Below are positions 24,496 to 31,315 of a stretch of DNA of 41,732 nt, piece by piece. The translations under genes and the position numbers were made by a program. The stretch is taken from assembly GCA_900552525.1 (NCBI GenBank), contig UNSK01000015.1, positions 1 through 41,732 of the forward strand, in the 5' to 3' direction. The DNA is from Candidatus Gastranaerophilales bacterium (GTDB taxonomy: Bacteria > Cyanobacteriota > Vampirovibrionia > Gastranaerophilales > Gastranaerophilaceae). Numbering within the stretch: position 1 is the stretch's first letter; each line of letters opens with the position of its first letter. The notes below the pieces were generated by a model, which saw only the letters and a list, made by a program, of their open reading frames with translations, was not told the DNA's origin and did not search any database.

Positions 24496-27192
24496 CTATA
24501 CCTCTTTCCACGTAGGACCGCAATTTACATCAACAACAAGAGGTACTCTAAGAGGAATATTTTTCAGTTCCATACATCTCATTACAAGCTCTTTTACAAT
24601 TTCCAGCTCCTCTTTTGGTACTTCAAATACAAGTTCGTCGTGAACCTGCATAATCATTTTAGTTTTGAGATTTTTGGCTTCTAATTCGCGTTCAACTTTC
24701 ACCATTGCCATCTTTATCAAATCAGCTGCTGTACCTTGCAATGGTTGATTAATCGCAGCACGCTGTGCAAATTCTCTAATCGAATAAGTTGAACTGTTTA
24801 ATTCAGCAGAAAGATAACGTTTTCGTCCAAATATAGTTTCTACATAACCTTTTTTATTAACAAACTCGACTTCTTCATTCATATACTCCTTAACCCCCGG
24901 ATAAGTTTTGAAGTACTTATCAATAAACTCCTGAGCCTCATTATTAGTAATTCCAAGGTTTTTAGCAAGCCCGTACTTAGACTGTCCGTATACAATACCA
25001 AAATTAACAGCTTTTGCTCTTCGCCGCATTTCTTTAGTAACTTTTTCCAGTTTTACTCCAAAGACTTTAGAAGCTGTAATTGCGTGAATATCTTCTCCGG
25101 AATTAAATGCTTTTATAAGGTGCATATCGCCGGAAACATGGGCTAAAAGTCTTAATTCTATTTGAGAATAATCCGCTGACATAATTAGAGAATTTTCTTT
25201 GTCAGCAGCGCAGAATGCAGCACGAATCTTATTTCCTTCTTCTGTTCGAATTGGAATATTTTGCAAGTTAGGATTTGAAGAAGATAACCGGCCAGTTACT
25301 GTCAATGCTTGATTATAAGTCGTGTGCAGCCTTCCATCTCTTTTGCTTATCAATGTTGGAAGCACATCTGCATATGTCGATTTTAATTTAGAGAATTTTC
25401 TGTGCTGCAATATATATTCGCAGATTTCATATTCCTCCGCAAGTTCTTCCAGAACTTCCGCGCCCGTAGAACGAGATTTCTTCTTCTTTGTCTTGATTTC
25501 CAATTTATCAAACAAAACTTCGGCAACCTGTTTAGGTGAATTTATATTGAAAGGTCCGCCGGCCAGCTGGTAAATTATATCTTCTAACTCTGCGAGTTTT
25601 TCTGTCATATATGCAGAAAGATCTTTAAGATATTCAACATCAATTGTAACCCCGGTATGTTCCATTTTCGCAAGAACAATCGTAAGCGGTATTTCAATTT
25701 CTACAACAAGTTCCTGTTCTTTTTCTTTAAGTTTCTTCTGCCATACATCATATAGCCTGAAAATTGAATAAGCTTCGTCACAGGCAAATTTTACAAAATC
25801 ATCATCGTCATCCTCTGTCATAATATGTTTAAGAAAATCCAATGCCTGTGAATCAAGATCATGTCTTCTATTTGGATCTTTTACATAGCTTGCAAGAAGC
25901 ATGTCATACTCAAGTCCCGCAGGCTCATAACCATTGTCCATAAGAGTTCTAAAATCTGATTTTGCATCATATCCTAAAATTTTTATTTCAGGATTTTCAA
26001 TTATATTTTTAAGCTTTGGAACTATTTCAGCCGGAAAATAATAACTTTTACCGTTAGAAACAGAGATACCTGTTATTAAATCATTCTTTGAGTATACCTT
26101 TAATGCAAGCCTTTCAGATTTTGTTAATTCATTAATAATCTTATCAGCGTCAGCTTCGTGTACAGCCTGATATTCAAACGGGATATCTGCAACAGTTTCC
26201 TTTATTGCCTGTGTAAATAGATTTTGCTGCACAGATCCTGTCGGTTGAGTTTCAAAAAGACTAAGATTTGAAAAATCATTATTGCTGTCATTGCCGCTGC
26301 TAAAAGAAGAAAGAATTTTATCAATTTTCTTTATGAAAGTATAGAACTGCATTTTTCTCAAAAATTCTGATACATTCTCTATTTTAGGTAAAGTAACCGA
26401 AGCATGGTTTATATCAAAATCAATGTCCACATCCCTGATTATTGTGGCAAGCTCTTTTGATAATATAGCTATATCTCTTCCTTCGCAAATTTTATTTCTT
26501 ACGGCATTTTCAGGAATATTATCACAATCAGCCAGAATTTCCTCCAGATTATTATAACGGCTTAATAGTTTCTGTGCAGTTTTTTCTCCAATCCCCTTAA
26601 TACCAGGAATATTGTCAGAAGAATCTCCGCGCAGCCCTTTATAATCAATCACCTGATTCGGATATACTCCTAATTTATCGTAAACTCTTTTCCAATCATA
26701 TTCCAGAAGTTCACCCTTTGTTGGAATTAAAACTTTTACCGTACCTTCTTTATCAATTAACTGAAAACTATCCTGATCACCGGTTAAGATTAAAGTATTA
26801 TGCCCGCCAGAAGATGCTTGTTTTGAAATCGTTCCGATAATATCATCAGCCTCAAACCCTTCTTTTGTAATCATCGGAATATCAAAAGCTTTAAGCCCCT
26901 CGCAGATTAGGCCGAGCTGGCTTTTCATAGTATCCGGCATAGCCTCCCTGTTAGCCTTGTACTCTTCGTATTTTTCGGTTCTAAAAGTTCTTCTGCCAAC
27001 ATCAAACGCCACTGCTATAAAGTCCGGATGAATTTTCTCCAGCAAATCAAAAACAGCTTTAAAAAAACCATACACAGCCCAGGTAGGCTGATTTTCAGAA
27101 TTCTTCATCCCCGTCCTCTCCAGTGCAAAAAACTGGCGGTAAGCTAACGCGTGTCCGTCGATTAGTATCAAAGTCTTTTTATCTTCTGGCAT
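24496..27192 (-). CDS. polA: DNA polymerase I
   Basis: Repair and Okazaki-fragment polymerase of 898 residues. It has an N-terminal 5'-3' exonuclease domain (TLILIDGHALAYRQFFAL..., DSSDNIPGIKGIGEKTA), a central domain at the position of the 3'-5' exonuclease, and a full polymerase domain with motif A DYSQIELRLLAH, O-helix RRRAKAVNFGIVYGQS and motif C QVHDELVFEV. In the middle domain the first exonuclease motif (FDTET in the E. coli enzyme) reads LALKVYSKND, so its usual Asp/Glu pair is missing; proofreading is probably lost, as in several other bacteria. crcB follows directly. Confidence 0.97.
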   Translation of the reverse strand: MPEDKKTLILIDGHALAYRQFFALERTGMKNSENQPTWAVYGFFKAVFDLLEKIHPDFIAVAFDVGRRTFRTEKYEEYKANREAMPDTMKSQLGLICEGLKAFDIPMITKEGFEADDIIGTISKQASSGGHNTLILTGDQDSFQLIDKEGTVKVLIPTKGELLEYDWKRVYDKLGVYPNQVIDYKGLRGDSSDNIPGIKGIGEKTAQKLLSRYNNLEEILADCDNIPENAVRNKICEGRDIAILSKELATIIRDVDIDFDINHASVTLPKIENVSEFLRKMQFYTFIKKIDKILSSFSSGNDSNNDFSNLSLFETQPTGSVQQNLFTQAIKETVADIPFEYQAVHEADADKIINELTKSERLALKVYSKNDLITGISVSNGKSYYFPAEIVPKLKNIIENPEIKILGYDAKSDFRTLMDNGYEPAGLEYDMLLASYVKDPNRRHDLDSQALDFLKHIMTEDDDDDFVKFACDEAYSIFRLYDVWQKKLKEKEQELVVEIEIPLTIVLAKMEHTGVTIDVEYLKDLSAYMTEKLAELEDIIYQLAGGPFNINSPKQVAEVLFDKLEIKTKKKKSRSTGAEVLEELAEEYEICEYILQHRKFSKLKSTYADVLPTLISKRDGRLHTTYNQALTVTGRLSSSNPNLQNIPIRTEEGNKIRAAFCAADKENSLIMSADYSQIELRLLAHVSGDMHLIKAFNSGEDIHAITASKVFGVKLEKVTKEMRRRAKAVNFGIVYGQSKYGLAKNLGITNNEAQEFIDKYFKTYPGVKEYMNEEVEFVNKKGYVETIFGRKRYLSAELNSSTYSIREFAQRAAINQPLQGTAADLIKMAMVKVERELEAKNLKTKMIMQVHDELVFEVPKEELEIVKELVMRCMELKNIPLRVPLVVDVNCGPTWKEV

Positions 27193-27230
27193 ATCATACT
27201 CCCTTATTTAAAAATATTATATCATAATTG

Positions 27231-27239
27231 TGGTACAAT
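27231..27239 (+). promoter_or_regulatory. Extended -10 promoter of the nucleotidyltransferase
   Basis: TGGTACAAT (TGn plus TACAAT) sits 29 nt upstream of the start codon; no good -35 is seen, as is common for extended -10 promoters. Confidence 0.4.
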
Positions 27240-27268
27240 ACTAATGTGTTAACTAAAGGAGTGTGTAT

Positions 27269-28060
27269 ATGCAGATTAATCGTAATCAACAAATTTTAAT
27301 GGAAATGGTAGAAAATTACAAAAAACTTAAAGAAGTTGATTCTATAGGTTTAGGAGGTTCATCAACTGCAAAAATGGCCGATAATAAATCTGATTATGAT
27401 ATTTATATATATGGAAAAAATGAACCGCCTGTTGAAGACAGACGAAAAATTGCAGAAAAATTTGCGGATAATCCGGAAGTAGACAACCATTACTTTGAAA
27501 CTGGAGATACCTTCAGACTCCGTGCGACAGGCAAGCCTATAGATATTATGTATAGAAATCCCGAGTTTATAGAAAACAACGTAAAATGGGTTTGGGAAGA
27601 AGGCAATGCATCACTAGGGTACACAACATGCTTTGTGGATAACATTCAGAAAACAGAAATTCTTTACGATAAAAACGGATGGCTCAAAAACATAAAAGAA
27701 CGGGTTAGCACGCCATATCCTGACAAATTAGCCCAAAACATTATCCAGAAGAATTTTACATATTTAAAAGACGCAATGTTTTCATACAGGGATCAGATTG
27801 CATCTGCAATAGAAAGAGCCGATTTTGTAAGCATAAATCATAGATGTGCTGCTTTTCTGGCAAGCTACTTTGATATAATTTTTGCAAAAAATAAAGTTCT
27901 TAACCCGGGTGAAAAGAAACTCATTCCATTTGCTTTAAACAATTGTAAAATACTGCCTAAAGATTTTGAGCATGATGTAAAAACTCTGGCTGTAGGAGAT
28001 ATTGCAAAAAGACTTCCGACTGCAGATAACCTGATTGAAAATCTAAGAAAGATTCTTTAG
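27269..28060 (+). CDS. Nucleotidyltransferase-fold protein, DUF4037-like
   Basis: Predicted nucleotidyltransferase of the pol-beta-like superfamily, 263 residues. The N-terminal motif GGSSTAKMADNKSDYDIYIY gives the GGS and the metal-binding Asp42/Asp44 of this fold. The C-terminal half is helical (NIIQKNFTYLKDAMFSYRDQI; NHRCAAFLASYFDIIFAKN), resembling DUF4037-type proteins. Substrate unknown: aminoglycoside- or tRNA-type modification cannot be decided. I use the ATG at 27269, 8 nt after AGGAG; a GTG at 27263 would start inside that spacing. It stands alone, divergent from polA. Confidence 0.8.
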   Translation: MQINRNQQILMEMVENYKKLKEVDSIGLGGSSTAKMADNKSDYDIYIYGKNEPPVEDRRKIAEKFADNPEVDNHYFETGDTFRLRATGKPIDIMYRNPEFIENNVKWVWEEGNASLGYTTCFVDNIQKTEILYDKNGWLKNIKERVSTPYPDKLAQNIIQKNFTYLKDAMFSYRDQIASAIERADFVSINHRCAAFLASYFDIIFAKNKVLNPGEKKLIPFALNNCKILPKDFEHDVKTLAVGDIAKRLPTADNLIENLRKIL

Positions 28061-28061
28061 T

Positions 28062-28085
28062 AAAAAAAAGAGCCATATGGCTCTT
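28062..28085 (-). terminator. Palindromic terminator facing the minus strand
   Basis: Stem AAGAGCC / GGCTCTT with an ATAT loop. Eight A residues on the plus strand give U8 on minus-strand RNA, whereas the plus side has only TT. No minus-strand gene lies to its right, so its direction is unexplained (see findings). Confidence 0.65.
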
Positions 28086-28365
28086 GGAATTAAGAATAGC
28101 TGGAAGTATGAAAAAGATTTAATACTTATATTAAATCAGGATAACCTAAAAAAACTATCAGTAGGGTGGGGAGTATTTGAGCATTTATTAAGCAATATGA
28201 AGTTTCTTATTGCAATATAAGCATGCACATGGTACGATTATCTTGTCGGACTGCTAAAGAACGCTTTTTTTGAGCAAAAATTAATTTAGTAAGCGACGAG
28301 TAGAAGGGTGTCACCAGATGCAGTTTTTACTCATTTTACCACCCGTAATTTATAAAGGAAAACGT
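28086..28365. other. Geneless stretch upstream of rpsH
   Basis: About 280 bp without an ORF of note. It holds a perfect 9-bp hairpin (GATTTAATA / TATTAAATC, 28116-28137), a GCAATA/TATTGC hairpin around 28192-28213, and, close to rpsH, interlocking complementary segments (GAGTA with TACTC, GGGTG with CACCC) that could fold the leader. It might be the rpsH leader and promoter, or a minus-strand small RNA ended by the 28062 terminator. No match to 6S, SRP or RNase P RNA is apparent to me. Confidence 0.4.
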
Positions 28366-28761
28366 ATGAACACAGATCCTATAGCAGATATGCTAACAAG
28401 AATCAGAAACGCTAATATCGTTTCACATCCGTCAGTAGAAATGCCTTCTTCAAAGCTTAAAGTAGCTCTGGCAAAATTATTAAAATCAGAAGGTTTTATT
28501 ACTGATTACTCAGAAAGAGCAGAAGGCCACTTCAAATACTTAACTATTGAATTAAAGTATGACGAAGCTAACAAACCTGTTATTTCAAACCTAAAAAGAG
28601 TTTCAAAACCAGGTCTTAGAAACTATTGCAAAGCTAAAAACCTTCCTCAAGTTTTAGGCGGTATGGGTATAGCAATTGTATCTACCAGCAAAGGTCTTTT
28701 AACTGACCGTAAGGCTAGAAAAGAAAACCTCGGCGGAGAAATCCTCTGTTACGTATGGTAG
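28366..28761 (+). CDS. rpsH: Ribosomal protein S8 (uS8)
   Basis: Primary 16S rRNA-binding protein of the 30S subunit and, in E. coli, translational repressor of the spc operon. The 131-residue protein shows [14 protein letters not shown] at the start and the C-terminal [26 protein letters not shown]. The ATG at 28366, preceded by AAAGGA, is chosen over an in-frame one 48 nt upstream because it matches family length. It starts a separate rpsH-rplF-rplR unit on the strand opposite the S10/spc operon. Its TAG stop overlaps the second structured element. Confidence 0.98.
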   Translation: MNTDPIADMLTRIRNANIVSHPSVEMPSSKLKVALAKLLKSEGFITDYSERAEGHFKYLTIELKYDEANKPVISNLKRVSKPGLRNYCKAKNLPQVLGGMGIAIVSTSKGLLTDRKARKENLGGEILCYVW

Positions 28762-28849
28762 TGCTACGCACGTAGACATTGAGGCGGCTGGTTTAGCAAA
28801 GATACCAGATTGTATTTTGCATTACAAGCCCGCCTTCAGGTAAAACTAC
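28761..28849 (+). ncRNA. Repeated structured element, copy 2 (rpsH-rplF)
   Basis: An 89-nt element beginning at the last base of the rpsH stop codon with GTGCTACGCACGTAGACA. Predicted fold: GTGC-TAC-GCAC head; GTAG with terminal CTAC; AGGCGG (28782-28787) with CCGCCT (28830-28835); two inner hairpins, CTGG/CCAG and TTGTA/TACAA. Compared with copy 1, the helix differs by a compensatory T-A to C-G change. A further hairpin ATCGGG/CCCGAT follows in the remaining spacer before rplF. Confidence 0.65.
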
Positions 28850-28924
28850 TAGACTAGCACAAAACACTTTAATCGGGTTCAATTGGCAGAAAAGCCCGAT
28901 ATCACACAAAAAGGAGAAATTAAT

Positions 28925-29464
28925 ATGTCAAGAATTGGTAAAAAACCTATTGAAATTCCTTCTGGAGTTGAAGTTAAAATAGAAGGAAACGTTATTACTG
29001 CAAAAGGACCAAAAGGTACTGAATCTGTTACTTTTAGAGAAGAAGTAAAAGTTTCTGTTGCAGACAATCACATTATTGTAGAACCAAACTCAGATGATAG
29101 AAAAACAAATGCTTTACACGGTTTATACAGAACATTAATTGCTAACGCAATACATGGTGTTTCTCAAGGTTTTGAAAAGAAACTTGAAATCGTTGGTGTT
29201 GGTTACCGTGCAAATATGGAAGGCTCAAACCTTAACATGGCATTAGGTTACTCTCATCCTGTATTAATAGTTCCTCCAGCTGGAGTTACTTTATCAGTTG
29301 AAGCTAACACTAAAATCAGCGTTAAAGGTTCTAACAAACAAACAGTCGGCGATGTTGCAGCATTCATAAGAAGCAAACGTCCACCTGAAGTATACAAAGG
29401 AAAAGGCGTTAAATATGAAGGCGAACATATCAGACGTAAAGCTGGTAAAGCCGGTAAAAAATAG
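28925..29464 (+). CDS. rplF: Ribosomal protein L6 (uL6)
   Basis: 50S protein near the factor-binding site, 179 residues with two related alpha/beta domains. Recognised by SRIGKKPIEIPSGVEV, the VGVGYRANMEG turn and the signature SKRPPEVYKGKGVKYEGEHIRRKAGKAGKK at the end. The start at 28925 follows AAAGGAG; a longer frame reaches 28883. It is separated from rpsH by 163 nt and from rplR by 159 nt, each gap holding one copy of the structured element, which is far wider than in typical spc operons. Confidence 0.98.
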   Translation: MSRIGKKPIEIPSGVEVKIEGNVITAKGPKGTESVTFREEVKVSVADNHIIVEPNSDDRKTNALHGLYRTLIANAIHGVSQGFEKKLEIVGVGYRANMEGSNLNMALGYSHPVLIVPPAGVTLSVEANTKISVKGSNKQTVGDVAAFIRSKRPPEVYKGKGVKYEGEHIRRKAGKAGKK

Positions 29465-29553
29465 TGCTACGCACGTAGACAAATGGGCGGCTAGTTTAGC
29501 CCAAATACTAAACTGGTTTTTGGTACGACAAGCCCGCCTTTAGGTTAAACTAC
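29464..29553 (+). ncRNA. Repeated structured element, copy 3 (rplF-rplR)
   Basis: A 90-nt element starting at the last base of the rplF TAG stop, same 18-nt head. Pairings: GTAG with CTAC at the end; GGGCGG with CCGCCT (a G-U pair replaces A-U of copy 2); first inner hairpin extended to nine pairs, CTAGTTTAG/CTAAACTGG; second inner hairpin reduced to TTG/CAA. After it, an AAACT-CTTGA / TCAAG-AAAGTTT hairpin occupies the spacer to rplR. Confidence 0.65.
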
Positions 29554-29623
29554 AAGAAAAAGCCCGCATAAACTCTTGACTAACCATCAAGAAAGTTTGG
29601 GTAAATAAAAGAAAGGTTAAAAA

Positions 29624-29992
29624 ATGATTAAACAAGAAATTAGAAAACCTAAAGTACAAAAAAGACATCAAGCTATCAGGGTTAAACTTTCAGGAACTTC
29701 TGAATTTCCTAGATTAGCTGTTTATAGAAGTACAAAACACATTTATGCTCAATTAATTGATGATGAAAAACATGTAACAATTTGTTCAGCATCTTCAGTT
29801 GATAAAGACCTTAAAGAAAAATTAGCACACGGCGGTAACATTGACGCTGCTAAAGTTGTTGGTGAAGCTATTGCTAAAAAAGCTCTTAAGGCTGGCATTG
29901 AATGTGTTGTATTCGACAGAGGCGGCTTCCTTTACCATGGTAGAGTTGCTGCTCTTGCAGATGCAGCCAGAGAAGCTGGTTTGATGTTCTAA
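29624..29992 (+). CDS. rplR: Ribosomal protein L18 (uL18)
   Basis: 50S protein that binds 5S rRNA together with L5 and L25. The 122-residue protein has a basic N-terminus ([17 protein letters not shown]), [21 protein letters not shown] and the C-terminal [34 protein letters not shown] site precedes the ATG. In most bacteria rpsE (S5) follows directly; here a terminator lies 7 nt past the stop, so the unit ends with rplR and S5, L30, L15 and secY must be elsewhere. Confidence 0.98.
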   Translation: MIKQEIRKPKVQKRHQAIRVKLSGTSEFPRLAVYRSTKHIYAQLIDDEKHVTICSASSVDKDLKEKLAHGGNIDAAKVVGEAIAKKALKAGIECVVFDRGGFLYHGRVAALADAAREAGLMF

Positions 29993-29999
29993 AAACTTG

Positions 30000-30024
30000 A
30001 AAAGCTCCCCAAAAGGGAGCTTTT
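30000..30024 (+). terminator. Bidirectional terminator after rplR
   Basis: Ten-pair stem AAAAGCTCCC / GGGAGCTTTT with a CAAAA loop, followed by T and then the prepilin stop codon on the other strand. The A-rich 5' side makes it usable in both directions. Confidence 0.9.
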
Positions 30025-30026
30025 TC

Positions 30027-31031
30027 TTACCAGCTGAACATTACACCATGTCTAAAATTACCATTGTTATATATCATTGATTCAGGATACATTGTTTTGA
30101 AAAAAGTAATTTGAGTTTCCTGCTCAGAATTTATCCCCGGCGTTGGTGAGATATTTGAAGAATTATTTTCTGAATCTGTCTTATCAGAGCCTTGAGAAGG
30201 AGTGTTATTTGTATTACCGGAGGAGCTTGATGAAGAATTAGTACATAATGAACCTCCATAGTTTTCCGGCTGCCAGTTAGAAACAACAGCCTGAATTCTT
30301 GATGCAGGATTTGACAGAGCTATACAGCCTGTTTGTTGAGAATTATTATTGCATTTTGAATACATACTCTCAACATTTGCAACAGACTGTTTCAGAGCAT
30401 TGTATGCGTTAGCGTAATGCGGAACTTCAAATTGATAAACTCCAGAGTAGGTAATCCAGCCGGTAGAAGCAGGAGAGCCATAACGGCAGCCATCATACTG
30501 AACTATTGTTATTGTATTTGATTTTGTTATATAAAACTGCAAAGAATAAACTTTCTTTTTATCCGGCTCTTTTTGAGGTAAATTATTATTAGAATTGCCA
30601 TTATCACTGCTATTTTCTTCATTATCAGGAAGATTCTCACTCGGATTATCAGATAGACAGCCTAAATTGTAGCTTATGCCGGAGTCATTTGATAAAATAA
30701 TACACTTATTTACCTCAACCCAAATGTCACGACTTATATTAGGCTCCATATTTGAATAAAAAGCCGGCCCGTAGGTATTAATATTAAAAAATGATATATT
30801 ACCAGGAGGTTGAAATTTACATTTAGTAACCGCTTTAGGCTTAGTTGCTACTCCATTCCTCACGTATCTTTCATACATCCCGCCGTCTACATAACATTCA
30901 TAGTATCCATGTAAATTGGCCTGTTTTGGTTTTTTAGGACGTGTTGTAATAACTTTTGTGACAGCAGCAAAAAAGATTGACACTACTGCCATGACAACTA
31001 GAGCTTCTGCCAGAGAAAAACCTTTTTTCAT
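30027..31031 (-). CDS. Type IV prepilin-like protein
   Basis: Predicted minor pilin or pseudopilin of 334 residues. The type III signal MKKG|FSLAEALVVMAVVSIFFAAV has the prepilin peptidase cleavage site after Gly4, Glu5 of the mature protein and a hydrophobic helix. The body is rich in Cys, Tyr and Asn and contains two low-complexity Ser/Asn linkers (SENLPDNEENSSDNGNSNNN; SSSSSSGNTNNTPSQGSD), suggesting two surface domains. AGGAGA precedes the ATG. A dyad lies 17 nt upstream of the start. It is divergent from a TPR gene carrying the same dyad. Assembly genes are not in the window; could be part of a competence or adhesion pilus. Confidence 0.82.
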   Translation of the reverse strand: MKKGFSLAEALVVMAVVSIFFAAVTKVITTRPKKPKQANLHGYYECYVDGGMYERYVRNGVATKPKAVTKCKFQPPGNISFFNINTYGPAFYSNMEPNISRDIWVEVNKCIILSNDSGISYNLGCLSDNPSENLPDNEENSSDNGNSNNNLPQKEPDKKKVYSLQFYITKSNTITIVQYDGCRYGSPASTGWITYSGVYQFEVPHYANAYNALKQSVANVESMYSKCNNNSQQTGCIALSNPASRIQAVVSNWQPENYGGSLCTNSSSSSSGNTNNTPSQGSDKTDSENNSSNISPTPGINSEQETQITFFKTMYPESMIYNNGNFRHGVMFSW

Positions 31032-31048
31032 AACTTAAATTCTCCTAC

Positions 31049-31072
31049 ATAACATTTTTTACAAAATGTTGT
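31049..31072 (-). promoter_or_regulatory. AT-rich dyad upstream of prepilin-like gene
   Basis: Arms ATAACATTTT / AAAATGTTGT (nine of ten paired) around TTAC, ending 17 nt upstream of the ATG, just before the ribosome binding site. Confidence 0.65.
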
Positions 31073-31180
31073 TTTTTACTTTTTAAACTATTTTATATCA
31101 TCAATATTGATTATTCAAGTAATTCTTTTCTTATAAGCTGCCAGAAAATATCCTCTAAAAATGTTGTTTTTACTGAGAGC

Positions 31181-31204
31181 ATAACATTTTGTAAAATTTG
31201 TTAC
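31181..31204. promoter_or_regulatory. Degenerate dyad between divergent genes
   Basis: ATAACATTTT then GTAA then AATTTGTTAC: same layout as neighbouring dyads but with a weaker right arm. Further loose half-sites (TTGTTACATTT) follow. The 31032-31315 region has no gene I can see. Confidence 0.4.
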
Positions 31205-31275
31205 ATTATATTATTCACAAATATTGTTACATTTCATTACAAAACGACCATATTATCATCTTTCCCTATCTATTT

Positions 31276-31300
31276 ATAACATTTTCTGATAAAATGTTAT
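31276..31300 (+). promoter_or_regulatory. Perfect AT-rich dyad upstream of TPR gene
   Basis: Perfect 10-bp arms ATAACATTTT / AAAATGTTAT with a 5-nt CTGAT centre, ending 15 nt before the TPR gene's ATG and immediately 5' of its GAGG ribosome binding site. It could be a DNA operator or a stable mRNA hairpin. Confidence 0.7.
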
Positions 31301-31315
31301 CTGAGGGCTTAGGTT

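Noticed and set aside
28086..28365. 6S, SRP or RNase P RNA before rpsH
   Set aside because: I looked for the SRP GGAAGC-type loop, a long 6S rod with closed ends and RNase P conserved blocks on both strands and found none.
28761..29553. Structured elements read as tRNA genes
   Set aside because: Size is close to a tRNA, but there is no T-arm GTTCRA motif, no anticodon arm and the fold is a three-way junction.
21369..29553. Structured elements read as a CRISPR array
   Set aside because: Only three copies, two of them 0.7 kb apart and one 7 kb away, with genes between; no regular spacers.
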